Shown piece by piece: positions 1 through 10,912 of a DNA stretch of 25,000 bases. Below the pieces are notes generated by a model. That model made no database searches. It worked only from the letters and a program-made list of their open reading frames with translations, and was not told where the DNA came from. How positions within the stretch are numbered: the stretch's first letter is position 1; each line of letters opens with the position of its first letter. Source of the stretch: Glandiceps talaboti (lineage: Eukaryota; Hemichordata; Enteropneusta; Spengelidae). Location: assembly GCF_964340395.1 (NCBI RefSeq), contig NW_027554293.1:85001-110000 (forward strand). The letters run 5' to 3'. Made by a program: the position numbers and the translations under genes.

Positions 1-192
1 GTAAAAGACGCAATAACGATGGAATAAAGGTAAATACAGGAATACCAGCCTATCTAACATCAGATCTTAATCAGATTGTTAGAAAGGCGTTCGCCCAGAA
101 AAAAAAAACTCACGTAAAAGACGCAATAACGATGGAAGAAAGGTAAATGCAGGAATACCAGCCTATCTAACATCAGATTTTAATCAGATTGC
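1..192. repeat. Direct tandem repeat, two units with ~114-bp period
   Basis: The segment beginning GTAAAAGACGCAATAACGAT at the window edge recurs at about 115 with the same following text (AGGAATACCAGCCTATCTAACATC) and only a few substitutions. The units are separated by a short A-rich stretch. The first unit starts at the window border, so more units may lie to the left. The repeat is absent from the otherwise matching duplicon at 16015, so it lies just outside the duplicated block. Confidence 0.85.
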
Positions 193-318
193 AGTGATCA
201 CGGCTGCGGAAAACGTCGCAGAGATGTGTTCGAATAGCAACTCACGTGAACTGGCGATACATTCTTCGAGACTTTTAGAAGTCGAACATAGTTACTATGC
301 ACAACGAAAGTTGTCAAT

Positions 319-452
319 GTAAATAGAACGTGGAAATGTTGGACTGTTTTTTCAGTGATAGCAAAGTTATGTGGTTTATAGATCCACTTACATTACCTTG
401 AAAATTATTTTCCCCAGACGAGCTTCTTTGTCCATATTAACATGTACTCAAG
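319..452 (+). pseudogene. Membrane-anchor exon, copy A, nonsense-disrupted
   Basis: Reading from GTA at 319, this exon is homologous to those ending at 14703 (copy C) and 16233 (copy B) and ends at the same AG|GTAAGATAG splice donor. In the sister copies it encodes an RTW motif followed by a hydrophobic segment (LAVIANL..VVYIHL) that would be a membrane anchor. Here the frame is cut by TAG at 379-381 in the middle of that segment. The first intron after it matches copy B. The name of the parent gene is uncertain; see the entries for copy C. Confidence 0.7.
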
Positions 453-801
453 GTAAGATAGAAAGTCTTTTCTTGTCAAATAAGATATCCAAATCTATAT
501 CTTTTTCAAGACTGAATTCACTCATGTTATTCTCCAAAGTTCAGGTGCGTTGTTTGTGATATGCATTCCTTTGATCATACAGGTGATTAGTAATACCATT
601 TATTAAGTTATTGATGACAAAGAGAAGTAGACTAAAGATTTACACACTCGTCATTCTTAGTTGAAACTAAATATTTTCACTTGTCATTTTAATGTAAGAT
701 CTAACCGTATTTGTCTGAGAAGCAAAACTAGCCGAAGATTTTAAATTGTTTTTGTATTCATTTACTCTTGAACAATATAAAGTGTGAAATGTGGCCAGTA
801 A

Positions 802-1010
802 CTATAGTATGGTCAACCATGTGAAATACAATTATCACTGTGAGTATATTATAGCTGTTAACAAAGACATACTTTAGTACTTGAAAGGCACTGTAACAAA
901 TGGATAACAATACACCATCTTATTATGTAAAACAAGAGCAACTTATATTGTAAACAACTGAAGTTACCAATAAAAATCTTATAAATATAAAAACAACCTA
1001 TAGTATGGTC
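802..1010. mobile_element. 196-bp insertion flanked by a 13-bp direct repeat
   Basis: CTATAGTATGGTC occurs at 802-814 and again at 998-1010. Copy B has it once (about 16589) and continues directly with GTTCATATATTT. The extra segment is AT-rich and ends in an A-rich stretch with an AATAAA hexamer (near 970). That fits a small retroposed sequence with a 13-bp target-site duplication. The alternative is a deletion in copy B by recombination between the 13-bp repeats; an outgroup copy is needed to decide. Confidence 0.65.
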
Positions 1011-2066
1011 GTTCATATATTTATATGTCTGAATATACATTAACTGGGACCCCTCCAGATAAGAGAGTTGATTTGTTGTTTGTACTACAATGATAATACT
1101 GTCTTGTAAAACTGTTGCATATGTCAATGAGAGTCAAACAGTCAAAAGTGCATGTGAGCAAGTAGAGTTTATTTTCGACAATTTAAATTTCTTGAAACAT
1201 TTACTTTCGTCGAAAAATTGGAAGAAAAGTTCGTAAATCACCAACAAATTTCAACAAAAATGAAAACTTATCTGAATTAAATAATGTTAACATGAAATAG
1301 AAAATGTGTATTACTTCGAAATACTACAAATAAATAGTTAAAGATCCAACCCTCTCCTCACATCACATCACAACTAACAGTGGTGGCAGTGGTGGGATGC
1401 CAAAAAATCATATAAGAAATGCAATAAATAGATAATAGAAGATTGGTCATAGTAACATTTGACCCTCCCCTAATTCGATTTCATAAAATACTACACCCCA
1501 CACCCCCAACCAAAATTCTCACTCGGTACCCCCGCCGGCCAAACTCTACAGGTATTAGTGAAGAAAAAGAATACTATTCTTAGCCTGTACGGCTTGGCAT
1601 GGAGAAGTGGCTTGAAATTTTAGTGATAGAGATTTAAATGAAAGTCATCAAAAATCGCAAATATCTTAATTAATAAATCTAACTTCACAATTGTTACGTT
1701 TGTATTTTTAAAAGGCTAAATCTCACTTTTTTATTAAACAAGCAAGCTGGAGGCGAAGATTTTACATAATCTTTATCAACGAGTGCGGGCGCTGTTCAAT
1801 GTATGTTGAACACCCATAAACCTGTGCGCTACACTGGGCGACGTACTCATACTATAGTCTATGATGTTTTCCTAAATGATACGAATCCTGCTACTAGTAC
1901 TACAGATGTATCAATATACGCTCTATACTATAAGACAATTTAAAGGTAGGGGAAATATATTCAAGACAAAAAATTGCAATATTTAGACTGTAGACAAGGA
2001 ACACAACAAATTACGAAATACTACGCGGACATGAGCACTCCGTGACGACTGTACGAACACATTTTA

Positions 2067-2302
2067 TTAGTGTTCAAAGATCTTTTGAAAGTGACAGATG
2101 CCTGACCTGACGTAACACTTTTCAAAGATTCCAGACTGTTTCTCCAGGGCGAGACTCGGGGACTGCAATCCATGGATACATATTCTTCAATTTCCAATGC
2201 GAAATGTAGCTATAAACTCCAGAGTCTGACGACAGTACCGCAAGCAGCAATGGATAAAATTCTTCGAAAATGTAACCTCTTTATGTCATTTATGATTATG
2301 GT
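2067..2302 (+). pseudogene. Downstream exon, copy A, nonsense-disrupted
   Basis: This matches the open exon at 19695-19913 of copy B. The frame starts FKDLLKVTDA just after TTTTATTAG and then meets TGA (2110-2112), where copy B has TGG (Trp). It also carries small in-frame length differences near 2181 and 2220. The nearby downstream segment after CTCTCTCCAG (to about 2402) is identical in both copies. Read with the exon entry of copy B, this shows that copy A has lost coding capacity at two separate places. Confidence 0.6.
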
Positions 2303-2590
2303 AACCCATATCTATGTTTTATTCTCGCCTCTCTCCAGGAAACCAGGAGACAGTTGAACATTCCGTTCAGTCAACTGAAATGCACGATTGACTACGTCAG
2401 AGACCCAGGTCCATGATATCTGAAGACGTCATCTGCGTAAAACCTGAAGTTGAAATGGATCATTGTGACAATACATATAAATGGATGCAGAAACATTTTA
2501 ATACTATGTGTCTATGAGATTTAAGCTACCATTTGTGGCTATTTTATACAGTAACACAGAAAGTTTTTTTTTGCAGGAAAAAGCACATAA

Positions 2591-2736
2591 GTAAGTAAGT
2601 GAGTGAGTGAGTGAGTGAGTGAGTGAGTGAGTTAGTTAGTTAGTGAACTGTGACAGACAGGCAGACAAACAAATAAACAAACACATATGTACGTACGTAC
2701 GTACGTACGTACGTACGTACGTACGTACGTACGTAC
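2591..2736. repeat. GTGA and GTAC tetranucleotide microsatellites, copy A
   Basis: Two GTAA units and eight GTGA units (2599-2630) are followed, after a short spacer, by exactly twelve GTAC units (2689-2736). GTAC is self-complementary, so the tract can fold into a hairpin. The copy B equivalents have six GTGA and six GTAC units. Confidence 0.95.
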
Positions 2737-3384
2737 AGGCCTGTATAATACTATTGAAATAATATACTATGTTTCTATATATATACTATCTGTACAAACA
2801 CCATTATAGGTATATTATGTCAATTATCATGACTATGAACCACTTAGAACAAGTTTATGGCTTTCAATGAATAAAAAGAAGTAAAAAGAACTTTTACAAG
2901 TGACCATAATTCAGTAGGTCTCAGTAGGTGAAATGAATTACAAAATTTACATTTTAGCATTGAACCTAATCTGAATGACTATTTCCACAGTTGCAGTTGA
3001 CCTCTAGGTGGCAGTATGATCACTGCAGCCAATTATAAATGTTTGGTACTGTGTGCCCCTATCTCTGGTTGATCTTGATTTTGGGATTACAGTGTCAGAT
3101 GTTGATATCCTCTGTGATCTTTCTTAAAAATACATGCTAGAATGTGTCAATATAAAATGGAAATGGAGTCCCAGTCAATGTTATGCTTGTATAGTATTGA
3201 GTGTTTAGCTAAAGGAACATCACATACACTATTGTGTGAGTGTAACATGATTATTAAATTGGCACAGGCTGACAATCATATATGTCTGTAAACATGAAAA
3301 TACTTACAAAACCTTCAATGTACTTAATATTCTAGTATAATGTTAATGTTGATGTATACCTTCTAATAGTGTCTATTACACACT

Positions 3385-3428
3385 ATTACACCCGACGATC
3401 CTTCTGGTGAAACGGTCCGTAGTGTAAT
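3385..3428 (+). ncRNA. Hammerhead-ribozyme-like motif 1 (Penelope-like element debris)
   Basis: The order matches a type I hammerhead. Stem I is ATTACAC (3385-3391) pairing perfectly with GTGTAAT (3422-3428). The core CCGACGA (3392-3398) compares with the consensus CTGANGA. Stem II is CC/GG with a TTCT loop and a T-T pair at its base. GAA follows at 3409-3411, then a 3-bp stem III (ACG/CGT) closed by a triloop, with A at the cleavage position (3421). Penelope-like retroelements are known to carry short-stem-III hammerheads. The conserved U4 is C here, so activity is doubtful. Confidence 0.5.
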
Positions 3429-3524
3429 TCCACAATGTAATATCAGACTCGTCTTCTTTCATTTTTATGTATGATAGCTCTCCAAGGTGATCGAGCACTC
3501 TACTTGGCGAAAGAAGAATGAAAT

Positions 3525-3627
<103 letters not shown>

Positions 3628-3652
3628 TTGGTAATTCTGGAACTCTTTCTTT

Positions 3653-3694
3653 GTTGTAACTCGGAGTTTCACGCATCGTGTGATCATCAGACAA
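3653..3694 (-). ncRNA. Hammerhead-ribozyme-like motif 2 (exact CTGATGA core)
   Basis: On the minus strand the text reads TTGT, then the exact core CTGATGA (complement of 3684-3690), and a stem II CACA/TGCG around CGA with one mismatch. Next come GAAAC (complement of 3666-3670), a short stem III ACT/AGT with triloop, then ACAAC pairing with TTGT. All fixed elements of a hammerhead are in order. The weak points are a 4-bp stem I and a T-T pair at the base of stem II. Confidence 0.5.
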
Positions 3695-3702
3695 TGTTGT
3701 CA

Positions 3703-3745
3703 GTTGTTTGATGATCGCACGATGCGTGAAACTCCGAGTTACAAC
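3703..3745 (+). ncRNA. Hammerhead-ribozyme-like motif 3
   Basis: This is the mirror arm of motif 2. Stem I is GTTGT (3703-3707) with ACAAC (3741-3745). The core TTGATGA has T in place of C3. Stem II is a perfect CGCA/TGCG with a CGA loop, followed by GAAA and the same ACT..AGT stem III. Compared with motif 2, the core is weaker and the stems are better, so each arm carries a different set of changes. Confidence 0.45.
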
Positions 3746-3849
3746 CAAGAAAGAGTTCCAGAACTACCAAAACTATTGCGCTCTGCCACTGCGGTATAGA
3801 GCACTGTCTTAGCAGATTGACACTCACCAAGTTATATATATATATATAT

Positions 3850-4087
3850 CTGTTTGTCTGTGTGTGTGTTTTAGATAAAAGTATAAACAAAGCAGATAAT
3901 TCTTTGTCATGATTTGGCTATACTTTCATCTTTCAACAAAACTTTGTCCCAATTTTATTTAAATTACAGTCCAGTTGTTGAAAATCTAACATTTTAAAGC
4001 TGCACTGGCTGGAGTTGGTCAGTTATTTTCATACATTACCAGTCTAGTTCCTGACGACCGTGTTCCAATTTTATCCAACGTTTATAA
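3850..4087. other. No gene recognised
   Basis: AT-rich unique-looking text between the second TA tract and the transposon relic. I see no convincing exon, RNA gene or repeat. Confidence 0.5.
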
Positions 4088-4645
4088 GGGACAGGAGGTT
4101 TTTAACTCTAAAAAGTCATTTTTGAGACTATTCAGACATTTTCAGAAAATAATTTCCAAGCTTTACAAGACAGCACCAACATGTAAAAAGCAACTAAATC
4201 AGGTTGAAATATTTTTGAAATATAGTTTGATAGGATCTTGACAGTAAGAGGTAGGGGGAAGATCTTGAGACTGAGATGTGTACACCTCATGTGGGGGAGG
4301 GGGTCCTATGGGGTCTCCCACTAGAAGCCCTGGAGGTTTTTTGAGACTATTCTGACCCTTTCAGACAATAATTTCCAAGTCTTACAAGACAACACCAACA
4401 TGTAAAAAGCAACTACATAAGGTTGAAATACGTTTGAAATATACTTTGAAAGCATCTTGACAGTAAGAGGGGAAGAGCTTGAGACTGGGATAAGTCCACC
4501 TCACGTGGGGGTCTGAGGGGGGTCATTGAAGAAAGGATTTTTTTCTTCCATCACAATCTAAAACACAATGACCCCCCCCCCCCCATTTACAATTTTCAAA
4601 ACAGCATGACCCCTCTACTGTCAATTTCAAAAACTGACCGGTCCC
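4088..4645 (+). mobile_element. Internally deleted copy of the GGGACCGGTCAG-ended TIR element
   Basis: The right end CTGACCGGTCCC (4634-4645) equals that of the complete element at 17538-19565. The preceding 130 bases (AAGAAAGGATTTTTTTCTTCC, then C-tract units) match its right subterminal part. The body consists of two of the ~235-bp internal units (GACTATTCAGAC, TACAAGACAGCACCAACATG). At the left, GGGAC (4088-4092) is joined directly to AGGAGGTTTTT, which lies about 400 bp inside the full element. This looks like an internal deletion. No clean 3-bp target duplication remains. Confidence 0.75.
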
Positions 4646-6455
4646 TTGGAATGTTTAAAAAAATGTTTTGTTAGGTCCAAACTTATTTTTATTTATACTA
4701 ACATAATATTGTACACTGTGTACAGTATCACATCACCTGCCGATCAATTATTTTTGTAGCTATATACACAATAAATAAAATCAAATTGATTTTATGGTCC
4801 ATACCCAAAACTCAGTACCCTCAGTGGTAATCATGATTTCAACCTGTTTCTGTACTGCTTATGGATAATGATGACCACTATAATTGTTGGTGTTTTAACA
4901 GTTTTCAGTCAATGTGTTGTGGTTGTCTGATCAAAGAAATGATATGTTTTGTACAAAATATATGTTTTATGTTTTGTACATTTTATGATGCAAAATGATA
5001 TTTGAGTCTGTCAACTTAATAATTAATTATTTCTATTTCAAGGGATGCATTCAGCTATCCAATGGCTATTTGTACAATTGCATCTTATTTACATGTATTT
5101 ATAGACAATGTACAAACCAAGTTATTGTGTTCAAACAGAAAATGTAGATATACCCAATCATTCTGTCTGGACCACCTGTGTCTATGTCACTGGATGAAGT
5201 GCTAAAAATACAAATCAAAACCTTTCAATCCCCATTAATTATGCCAATATTTCATAAATTATGCCGGAGAAGGTATAAATATGTTATTCTTCCATATTTT
5301 CCTTCAATCAAAAGGAAAATACTCATGAACCAAGAGTTTTGTCACTGATCATCTTCAGACTCTTGACAAGGCCCCTTAGGTCACTCGTGTTTTCCATGGC
5401 TGAAAGAAGAAATATTTGGGAAATAAATATCTAATTTTCCCATTTAAAATATTTACATCTTGTTATCTGTAATACACAAACTTGAATCAACTTTGTCATT
5501 TACAGTAATCGATATAAGATATTTATCTAATCTTGAAGAAAAACATACACCAAGAATGACATTTGTGGAAGTTTTAAATTTGTAAATTTTAGTTTAAATT
5601 AACAAATCATTTAAATAGCATTTTGATTATTTGAAATTGTATAGAATATGTTTGAATTATTACTGTGATCACCCTTTTATTAAATCATATTCATGGAACA
5701 ATTATATGTGCAATATGCTGGTAAATCCATTCTATTTTAAGTTACACTTCATGTATATACATGCATGTATGACTGAACACCAAGTTTGGATTCTGCAATT
5801 CAATTACTTGTATAGTAGTTGCATAGTATTATAGAGTGCTCTGGACACCTCCCTACATGAGCATGCACCAAAAATTACCCCAACTGCACATGTACCTACA
5901 AAATGTTATAGAGACATAGACTCAGTTTGATTATTTTCATGTATTGATTGCTATTGAGTAGGACTCCCATGAGGCAATGCTTGCCCATCACAAGGAGCTA
6001 ACGTGAACAGTGAATAAGGAGAAAGTTTCAAATATGTATTTCTAGGCAACTGTGCATAACATAAGTGATGTAAAATCATGAAGTGACTTCAGATTACAGT
6101 GTTTATATACAAAATGCCTTTATTTCCATTAGTAGAAACTTGCCCTTTAGTTTACCCCCCTTAATGCATTGGATAATAACCCTTGGATGGTAATCTCACA
6201 TTGTAATCCCCAATCTCACTATAAATGGGGCAGTACATTTGCAAACAGGACATTTGGTTATGAGGTGTACACATCATATTTATTATTGTTTTATAGTTTA
6301 AAGATAGTCAGCCAAGTAGTGAAAAGGAGATAATACCGACTCCATCACATGGCATCTATAGATCTGGCTATAAGGGCAAAACTTTTTTCAACAATATTAG
6401 TAATTTGTGGAGGAAATCTGTTGGAGAATTCAACATTCTGAAAATTGGTAAAAGT
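4646..6455. other. AT-rich region without recognisable genes
   Basis: I find only short open frames, none with splice support, domain-like composition or similarity to other parts of the window. It contains several ATGTATTT/TTTTGTAC-rich stretches but no clear repeat. It could be intronic or intergenic. Confidence 0.5.
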
Positions 6456-6459
6456 TGGA

Positions 6460-6793
6460 TTCAATTCCAACACTTCTTGCAATAGTACTAGTGCTATTGC
6501 TGGGTGCGAGTATTCAATTCCCACATTTCTTACAATAGTGCTATTACCGAGTGCTAGTATTCAATTTCCACATTTCTTGTAGTAGTGCTATTACCGAGTG
6601 CTAGTATTCAATTTCCACATTTCTTGTAGTAGTGCTATTACCGAGTGCTAGTATTCAATTTCCACATTTCTTGTAGTAGTGCTATTACCGAGTGCTAGTA
6701 TTCAATTTCCACATTTCTTGTAGTAGTGCTATTACCGAGTGCTAGTATTCAATTTCCACATTTCTTGTAGTAGTACTATTACCAGGGGCTAGT
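6460..6793. repeat. 47-bp minisatellite, six units plus degenerate edges
   Basis: GCTAGTATTC recurs at 6553, 6600, 6647, 6694 and 6741, exactly 47 bp apart. A variant GCGAGTATTC unit starts at 6506, and a fading unit begins about 6460. The array ends in a partial unit at 6788. The unit contains AATTTCCACATTTCTTGTAG and TAGTGCTATTACCGAG. The central units are identical or nearly so, while the outer ones diverge, as expected for unequal exchange. Confidence 0.97.
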
Positions 6794-7930
6794 CAATAGC
6801 CGTAGAGCCATATTTTAAGTACGATCATTATTTTGTTGGGACTAACTTTGTTGACATCTTCAAGACAATGGGTATTTTCACCCAAATATTTATCCCCAAT
6901 GGACGAAGCCCGGTGATGAAGTAGGGGTTGGGGGGGGGGGGGGGGGCTACTGTATTTGGTCAAATGCACATGTCCATGTGTCTGTTTGTGTGTGCATGCA
7001 TGCATCCCTCTATCATTGTATACTCACCTGTATTTCATACAAAGGTGTGCAGCCCAAGTTGAAAACATCTACCAATCTACTTGATCAATTGTTAGGGGTT
7101 CCAGTCACAAACAGACCCATCTTGGGGAAATCTTCCGATTATTCACCTTTATTATGTTGATGTGAAGATTTGTCCAAAGCAATGCCATGGGATGTCAGAA
7201 ACAGTAATCCACATATGCAGGCTACTTTGACATTGGTAATAATGGTTGAATGGCGGCTATATTTATTGTCAAATTTGACATTTTGTGCACTAACCCAGAC
7301 TGTACTAGCAGTTTAATACATAGAAATCAAAATTAAATTACTTAACCAGTGTTATTTATAATGAGCTTCAAGACCTTGACATTGCTTTTTTTTGGTGACC
7401 TTGCCAATGATGACAAAATTTTGATCATATTTGTCACAACAAATTCAGCATTAACTTGTAAGTTGAAATACTGGTGACTGTCTTTGATGAAGACTTATGA
7501 AAATTTGTCACTGTATCAATAACTTTCAGATGAATATTTGAGGCTACATCATTTTTCATCTGCATTATTGACATTACAAATCAATTGTAGATGAACAACA
7601 AAAAGTTAGTAAAGAATTTATAGATGACACTTACCATTCATAGCTGTTAGGTGTAGGTGATGTATATTTGATATTCTGCAGACGTACTATGTAATAGATA
7701 TTGCCTTGAAATACACAGCCAGATACGATAGTACTTTCTCTTGGTCATTATGCCAACAATTATTTAGACTGAGAATGTAGTCATACTCGTATGGTAATTC
7801 TGGCAATATGGTCCCCTGGATTTTGAAGAGTTTGATATTTAATTTTATTACATAAATTTTAGTTTAATTTTAGCACATTTTGACTTCTGATGATAAAACT
7901 TCCTCTTGGAAAATTTCTTGATGTAAATAG
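6794..7930. other. No gene recognised; poly-G tract and TG-rich patch
   Basis: A run of about 16 G lies near 6930, followed by a TGTGTGTGCATGCATGCAT patch. The remainder is AT-rich with no supported exon. The short frames on both strands lack codon-like composition. Confidence 0.5.
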
Positions 7931-7939
7931 TATCGAATT

Positions 7940-8009
7940 CACTTTATTTCTGTATGTTATTTTGGTATGCTTTACCATGCTTGCTATGGCATGTTGTTAT
8001 GCAATAAAA

Positions 8010-8043
<34 letters not shown>
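7940..8043 (+). mobile_element. Probable 3' tail of a non-LTR retrotransposon with (TTGA)n
   Basis: TATGCAATAAAAA is followed by eight tandem TTGA/GATT units (8011-8043). A polyadenylation-like hexamer leading directly into a short tandem tail is typical of CR1/L2/RTE-type LINEs and their SINEs. No reverse transcriptase frame is present upstream, so if real it is a heavily 5'-truncated copy. It could also be a plain microsatellite. Confidence 0.4.
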
Positions 8044-8310
8044 ATAATTGATAATTTTTTAACGTTTGTGGTGAAATTGATTAAATGATTGATAGCTCTA
8101 TGAGCTCGGTGGGATTTGGGCATCATTCAAAATTGATTACTCTAAAATCCATATTATCTAGTCAATGCTAGGGGTATCATTGCAGCCAACGCAACTCATT
8201 GTCGCCAATTCGACTCACCATACAAGCGGACACCTGATTCAACGTTTTTCTTTATTTTCATGGGGAGGGGTAACACACATACACATAATGCTTAACAGCA
8301 AATCATGAAT

Positions 8311-8342
8311 AGAGTTATAATGGAATGTGCCATTATAACTCT
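8311..8342. repeat. Hairpin with 13-bp perfect arms
   Basis: AGAGTTATAATGG (8311-8323) is followed by a 6-base loop AATGTG and the exact reverse complement CCATTATAACTCT. There is no T-run, so I see no reason to call it a terminator. It may be a remnant of a small inverted-repeat element. Confidence 0.85.
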
Positions 8343-8563
8343 AAACCAAACATACAGAAAGTTAAAAGGGATGGGGACTTGATTGTATTGGTGTAATGTA
8401 ACTGTTGAATGTGTACGCGCAGCGAATAAAAGCGGATCGAGACACGGCGGAAATTGAGACGACGGCAAAACTGCGGAAGTTTGTGAGGTGTATGTGTGTT
8501 TGTTATGAGAGAAAGACCATGAACAACAAATGAAAAATATAACCAACAGAAGGACTAACCAAC

Positions 8564-8712
8564 GAACCATTGCCAACCAACCAACAAACCATTGCCAACC
8601 AACCAACCAACAAAACATTGCCAACCAACCAACCAACAAACCATTGCCAACCAACCATTGCCAACCAAACAACTAACCAACCATTGCCAACCAACCGACA
8701 AACTAATCAACC
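8564..8712. repeat. CCAACCAA-rich minisatellite
   Basis: Variable units built from CCATTGCCAACCAACCAACAAA repeat about seven times. The Trp/Gly/Val/Leu-rich open frames on the minus strand here are produced by the repeat and are not taken as genes. Confidence 0.93.
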
Positions 8713-9700
8713 ATAGAGACCCATCTAGTCAGAGAAAACCAAAAACCACAGTAACAAACCAGACATACTGAAATGGGATAACAGAAAATCAATGGGGTGC
8801 TGTATGTATATGTCAATATGTAATATGTGATCACGTGCAGCGACGACAACGGACCGAGATGCGAGGTAGATGATGACGCGAATATGATGACCGGTGCCGG
8901 AGATGCAGAAAGTAATGTTTTTAATGTTTGTATGTTGGAAGGGGTGGGGTGGGGATGGGGGTGAGTTAAAAGAGCAATCATTCATGCAGGCATACATACT
9001 AAAAAAAACTCATAAACTTACTTGGTGCTGATGTCTGAAACTGTTTTTCTGTTCTTCTAAACTCCTCCAACCTCCAGTTCTACTAATAAAATAACTTGAA
9101 AATACAATTTGATATATAAATTACACTTCAAAAGATAACATAACTGTAAAATACACCTCAGTATCGTAGTAATCAAATACATCAATCAGTCTTGGGTCTT
9201 CTTATCTTATCATTTGTCCATCTTTGTCGAGCCTGGCTTCCTGAAAATAAACTTGCATGCAAATTTTATTAATACAGTTTTGTTAATGTTATGTTTTATT
9301 GATAAATAATGAAGAAATACATTCAATATAAATTACATTTACCAAAGTGCTCCCATATGGCTGACATCAAATTTTCATGGTTCTAATTTGGAGACAATAA
9401 TTTTTTATGAAATGGGTGCACTTGCACAGGTTTGGGAAATTACTCTAAAGAAAGAACTGCAAGTATAGATTTGCATAAACTGTATAATTAAATGATTTTT
9501 TATTGTCTTACTGTTTCTCCCTGAAAAATTGATCAAGAATAAGTCAAGCGAAAGCATTTTTACACTATCAAATTTATTAATATGACATAGCTTTGATTAA
9601 AGTTGTACAAAATGGGTAGAATTTGTATGTGTTATCATAATGTGTATTTTTGGCCTATTTCAGAGAATTTAAAATTATTTTTTGCAGAACTATGGGGAGG
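8713..9700. other. No gene recognised
   Basis: A CpG-containing patch around 8830-8910 (GTGCAGCGACGACAACGGACC) resembles another at 8405-8465 (GCGCAGCGAATAAAAGCGGA). The two lie either side of the CCAACC repeat. The rest is AT-rich and holds nothing I can support as coding. Confidence 0.45.
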
Positions 9701-9706
9701 GGGGGG

Positions 9707-10912
9707 GGGCTGTGCAACTTCCATAGGTGACCACATGGGGAACGTCTGCTAGAAAGCAGGGTATTCTTTTCTGGGCTGGAATACTTGGGAAAACCATGCT
9801 CAACTGGACCGATATATTTTGCTTCAATTGCAGCTTAGAATAATTCTTTAATTTTCAAAAAGTTGTTACAATTCTTAAAAGTGAGATTTCATTTTCCAAA
9901 AGACAATTAATTTGATCAGTTTTTAGCTATTTCATCACACAAACAGACGTCTGTATCTATCATAGATCTGTACAGTATCTATTTTGTGCTATAAAGTTGG
10001 TATTAGAAAGTGTCTCCATTTTTGGGTATGTAGTATGACAACAGTAAGGGCTTGGTGATCCCAGCAAAGCCTCCTAGTATCATTTCACACAGAGTTGTCC
10101 TGTCATATGAACATGTTTAATGAGAGTAATCCATAATACCAATACTATTTCAAATTCAAGTGCAATTAATTATGAAAGGAAAATTAGAAATTATAATAGT
10201 CATTGGTGCCTAATTATGTGCTTATTTATTATATATTATTATTTATCATATATTAGTATTTATCATATATTAGTATTTATTATATTAGTACTTATTACTT
10301 ATTAGTGATTATTTATTATATGTTATTATTATTACCCTAAAGTTATTATTATCATTATTGTTATTAAGATAGAATTTAATAGAAGGGCCGGCAAAGAAAA
10401 TTTATCTTAAGTGTGCTTCTTTGAACTAGTATTGGCAAAATAAACCACTTTCATTAATTTTGTTCACATGACCATGTATCCCAGGATGAGGTGGGCAACT
10501 CTTTGTGAAATGACATAGGGAGGCTATGTTGAAACCCCCAAAACCCAAACTGTTGTCATAATACACACCTTAAAAAGGGTATGACCCTTCCTTATACCAA
10601 CTGTATCACTCAAAATACATACTATACAGGTCTATAATACATGCCGATGTTAGTTCATATGATGTAATACCTAAAAACTGATCAAAAGAATTATTTTTTT
10701 GAGAAATGAAATCTTACTTTTAGCAATTGTAAGAATTATTTTGAAAATTACATAATCATTTTGAGCTACAATTAAAATAAAATCTACCAGTCTAGATGGG
10801 TAAGGTTTTCCAAAATCTTCTGGCTCAGAAAAGTATATACCCTATGTCATACCTTATGACATACAAACTTTCCAACAGACCCTCCCCATATGGTTCATGG
10901 GAGTTGCCCCAG
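9707..10912. mobile_element. Long inverted-repeat (foldback-like) element, ~240-bp arms
   Basis: The left arm (9707-9940) corresponds, as reverse complement, to 10657-10912. Shared landmarks in order are GCAACT.CCAT, TGGGGA..GTCTG.T.GAAAG, GGAAAACC, CAATTG.AGCT, AATTTTCAAAA, AAAAGT.AGATTTCATTT, and GATCAGTTTTTAG. The arms are clearly diverged, so the element is old. A further partial copy of the arm's outer end (GGGCAACTCTTTGTGAAATGACATAGGG, 10488-10530) lies inside. No transposase frame is visible. It is most likely a non-autonomous DNA element or two inverted copies of one repeat. Confidence 0.75.
10208..10335. repeat. TATTAGTATTTATCATA-type AT-rich tandem repeat
   Basis: Imperfect 15-18-bp units (ATATTAGTATTTATCAT) grade into TTATTATTA. 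It lies within the loop of the foldback-like element. Confidence 0.85.

Larger units (their letters stand above)
204..3365 (+). repeat. Segmental duplication, copy A
   Basis: Nearly all of this block reappears in the same orientation at 16015-20925, by eye well above 90% identical. It covers non-coding text, exon remnants and microsatellites alike. Copy A carries a 196-bp extra segment (802-997) not in copy B and lacks the 2,028-bp transposon present in copy B at 17538-19565. The match stops at the TTCTA at 3361-3365, immediately before the hammerhead-like/TA-repeat structure. Copy A is the more decayed of the two in its exon-like parts (stops at 379 and 2110). Confidence 0.95.

Noticed and set aside
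858-1127. 89-codon minus-strand frame
   Set aside because: It spans the 196-bp insertion and its target duplication; the frame is absent in copy B.
8311-8342. Transcription terminator hairpin
   Set aside because: No T-run follows, and intrinsic terminators are not expected in nuclear animal DNA.
8292-8694. Trp/Gly/Val/Leu-rich open frames of 126 and 63 codons on the minus strand
   Set aside because: They are translations of the CCAACCAA minisatellite; repeat units lacking stops give open frames in several phases.
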